DNA of 64,000 nucleotides from Auraticoccus monumenti (GTDB taxonomy: Bacteria > Actinomycetota > Actinomycetes > Propionibacteriales > Propionibacteriaceae): NCBI RefSeq assembly GCF_900101785.1, contig NZ_LT629688.1, forward strand, positions 4,216,001 to 4,280,000, read 5' to 3'. Both the position numbers and the translations under genes were made by a program. The notes beneath the pieces are model-generated. The model made no database searches. It was not told where the DNA came from and saw nothing but the letters and a program-made list of their open reading frames with translations. This document shows positions 62,759-64,000 of this stretch, in pieces. The first letter of the stretch is position 1, and every line of letters starts with the position of its first letter.

Positions 62759-63893
62759 GGAACCCGGACCGAGCGTCCGGCTCCGGCTCACCCTCAGCTA
62801 CGCCGGCTTCCTCCTGGTCACCGGGGTCGGGCTGATCGCGGTGGTGTGGTTCTTCCTGCTGCGCTACGTGCCCGAGCGGGCGGTGGTGCTTCCCGGCGAC
62901 GTCGACGGCGACCCGACCCGACCCGGCGGCCCTGGGGTGTTCATCCCCGGGCGCGCCGACCTGTGGGAGGCCTTCGCACCCAAGGCCACCCTGATGCTGG
63001 GACTGCTGCTGGTCGTGGGGCTGGTGGGGGGCTGGCTCCTCGCCGGCCGGGTGCTGGCCCCGCTGGACCGGATCGCCGAGGCCACCCGCACCGCCGGCAG
63101 CGGCGCGCTCTCGCACCGGATCCGGCTGCCCGGCCGCAACGACGAGTTCCGCGAGCTGGCCGACGCCTTCGACGGCATGCTGGCCCGGCTCGAGGCCCAC
63201 GTCGCTGAGCAGCAGAGGTTCGCGGCCAACGCCTCGCACGAGCTCCGCACCCCGCTGGCCATCACCCAGACCCTGCTCGACGTGGCGAGCCGGGACCGCG
63301 ACCGGGACACCGACGCGCTCCTCCGCCGGCTGCGGCTGGTGAACTCCCGGGCGATCGAGCTCACCGAGGCCCTGCTCCTGCTCAGCCGCGCCGACCAGCG
63401 ACCAGCTCCCGACGAGCTCGTCGACCTGTCGCTGGCCGCGGAGGAGGCCGCCGAGACGCTGCTGCCGCTGGCGGAGGCGCGGGGCGTCCTCCTCGAGACC
63501 TCCGGCGACCCGGCACCCACGACGGGGTCCGCCGCGCTCCTGCTGCAGCTGACCACCAACCTCGTGCACAACGCGATCGTGCACAACGTCGGCGCGGGTG
63601 GCGTCGTCCGGGTCACCACCACGGCCTCAGCCGGGAACGCCGAGCTCACCGTGGAGAACACCGGCCCGGTGCTCGGGCCCGAGCACGTCGCCACGTTCAC
63701 CGAGCCCTTCCAGCGGGGCTCGGCCCGGGTCCGCAGCGACCACGCCGGGGTCGGGCTGGGGCTGGCCATCGTGGAGCGCATCACCAGCGCCCATGGGGGC
63801 ACCCTCGACCTCGCGCCCCGACCGGCAGGAGGGCTGCGGGTCACGGTCCGGCTGCCCGCCCCGGCACCCGCTGCGGCGCCAGCCAGGAGCTGA
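62751..63893 (+). CDS. Sensor histidine kinase
   Basis: A 380-residue membrane kinase: helices near 10-34 and 82-103 around a short extracytoplasmic loop with DVDGDPTRPGGPG, a HAMP domain near 104-155, the dimerisation motif ASHELRTPLAITQT near 160-173 (phosphoacceptor His), and an ATP-binding domain with NLVHNAIVHN near 275 and GVGLGLAIVERI near 337. The small sensor loop of about 45 residues suggests a cell-envelope signal. GTG start inside the response regulator; the operon is RR-HK. Confidence 0.93.
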   Translation: MPREPGPSVRLRLTLSYAGFLLVTGVGLIAVVWFFLLRYVPERAVVLPGDVDGDPTRPGGPGVFIPGRADLWEAFAPKATLMLGLLLVVGLVGGWLLAGRVLAPLDRIAEATRTAGSGALSHRIRLPGRNDEFRELADAFDGMLARLEAHVAEQQRFAANASHELRTPLAITQTLLDVASRDRDRDTDALLRRLRLVNSRAIELTEALLLLSRADQRPAPDELVDLSLAAEEAAETLLPLAEARGVLLETSGDPAPTTGSAALLLQLTTNLVHNAIVHNVGAGGVVRVTTTASAGNAELTVENTGPVLGPEHVATFTEPFQRGSARVRSDHAGVGLGLAIVERITSAHGGTLDLAPRPAGGLRVTVRLPAPAPAAAPARS

Positions 63894-63930
63894 GCACCCG
63901 GAGGCCGGCGCCCGGCGCCCGGGCGGCGGG

Positions 63931-64000
63931 TCAACGACGCTCCCGGGCGACCTCCTCGCGGACCGCGGGGACCACCTCGGCGGCGAACCTCTCCGTGGTG
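63931..64000 (-). CDS. C-terminal end of a gene running off the right edge
   Basis: On the minus strand an open frame enters from the right edge and ends at TGA (63933-63931); the visible tail is TTERFAAEVVPAVREEVARERR. An FAxEVxPAVR ending is common in flavin-dependent luciferase-like monooxygenases, but 22 residues are too few to name the family. The 37-base gap to the kinase contains a GC-rich hairpin. Confidence 0.5.
   Translation of the reverse strand, partial: TTERFAAEVVPAVREEVARERR

Overview
The window is very GC-rich with ORFs packed on both strands, GTG/TTG starts are common, and stop/start overlaps are frequent. Gene content is actinobacterial: mshA/mshB-like mycothiol genes, the block era-corC-ybeY-phoH then rsmE-dnaJ-hrcA, hemW and lepA near rpsT, and the Actinobacteria-restricted families DUF3097, DUF4192, DUF5302, DUF5709 and DUF1707. 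I infer a chromosome of an actinobacterium, plausibly Propionibacteriales; the genus cannot be fixed from sequence alone. I see no rRNA, tRNA, CRISPR array, insertion sequence or prophage.

Layout. 0.3-9.6 kb: a hemerythrin-like protein, then a long minus-strand housekeeping run (era, corC-like, ybeY, phoH, a HAD phosphatase, DUF5709, rsmE, dnaJ, hrcA) with a CIRCE operator upstream of hrcA. 9.7-15.4 kb: a metallo-beta-lactamase-fold hydrolase, an inositol-monophosphatase-like enzyme, a LacI regulator, DUF3097, DedA and hemW. 15.5-21.9 kb: two head-to-tail CUT1 sugar ABC importers, neither with an ATPase gene. 21.9-24.0 kb: a patch of visibly lower GC with two exported or membrane proteins of unknown role. 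23.9-29.8 kb: a BtaA-like transferase with a DUF2071-like partner, lepA, DUF5302 and a CopD-like membrane protein. 29.9-33.7 kb: DUF4397 protein plus sortase, a lipoprotein with a probable frameshift, rpsT and holA. 33.7-41.4 kb: competence genes comEC and comEA around an AgaS-like isomerase, an endonuclease/phosphatase-fold protein and an LAETG-anchored surface protein. 41.4-48.6 kb: mshB/mshA-like pair, leuS with an attenuator leader, a PfkB kinase and an NAD-dependent epimerase-like protein. 48.6-64 kb: CPBP protease, DUF4192, DedA, glycosyltransferases, an L,D-transpeptidase, an NCS2 purine permease, TetR/DUF1772 divergent pair, glycerate kinase, methyltransferase, VanY-like peptidase divergent from a two-component system, and the tail of one more gene.

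The strongest unannotated signals are regulatory. (1) comEC, comEA and the DUF4192 gene each carry two copies of CGTCCACAG, 20 or 30 bp apart, with the proximal copy 50-51 nt upstream of the start codon; this looks like a competence regulon that also takes in DUF4192. (2) leuS has a complete attenuator: a leaderless nine-codon ORF (MRSRELQLR), a hairpin abutting its stop and a terminator ending in six U. (3) At least nine genes show a TANNNT -10 box placed 6-7 nt before an ATG/GTG, implying leaderless mRNAs and fixing several starts. (4) The ribosome binding site of a lipoprotein in the low-GC patch is the perfect complement of an upstream copy, suggesting a structured translational switch.
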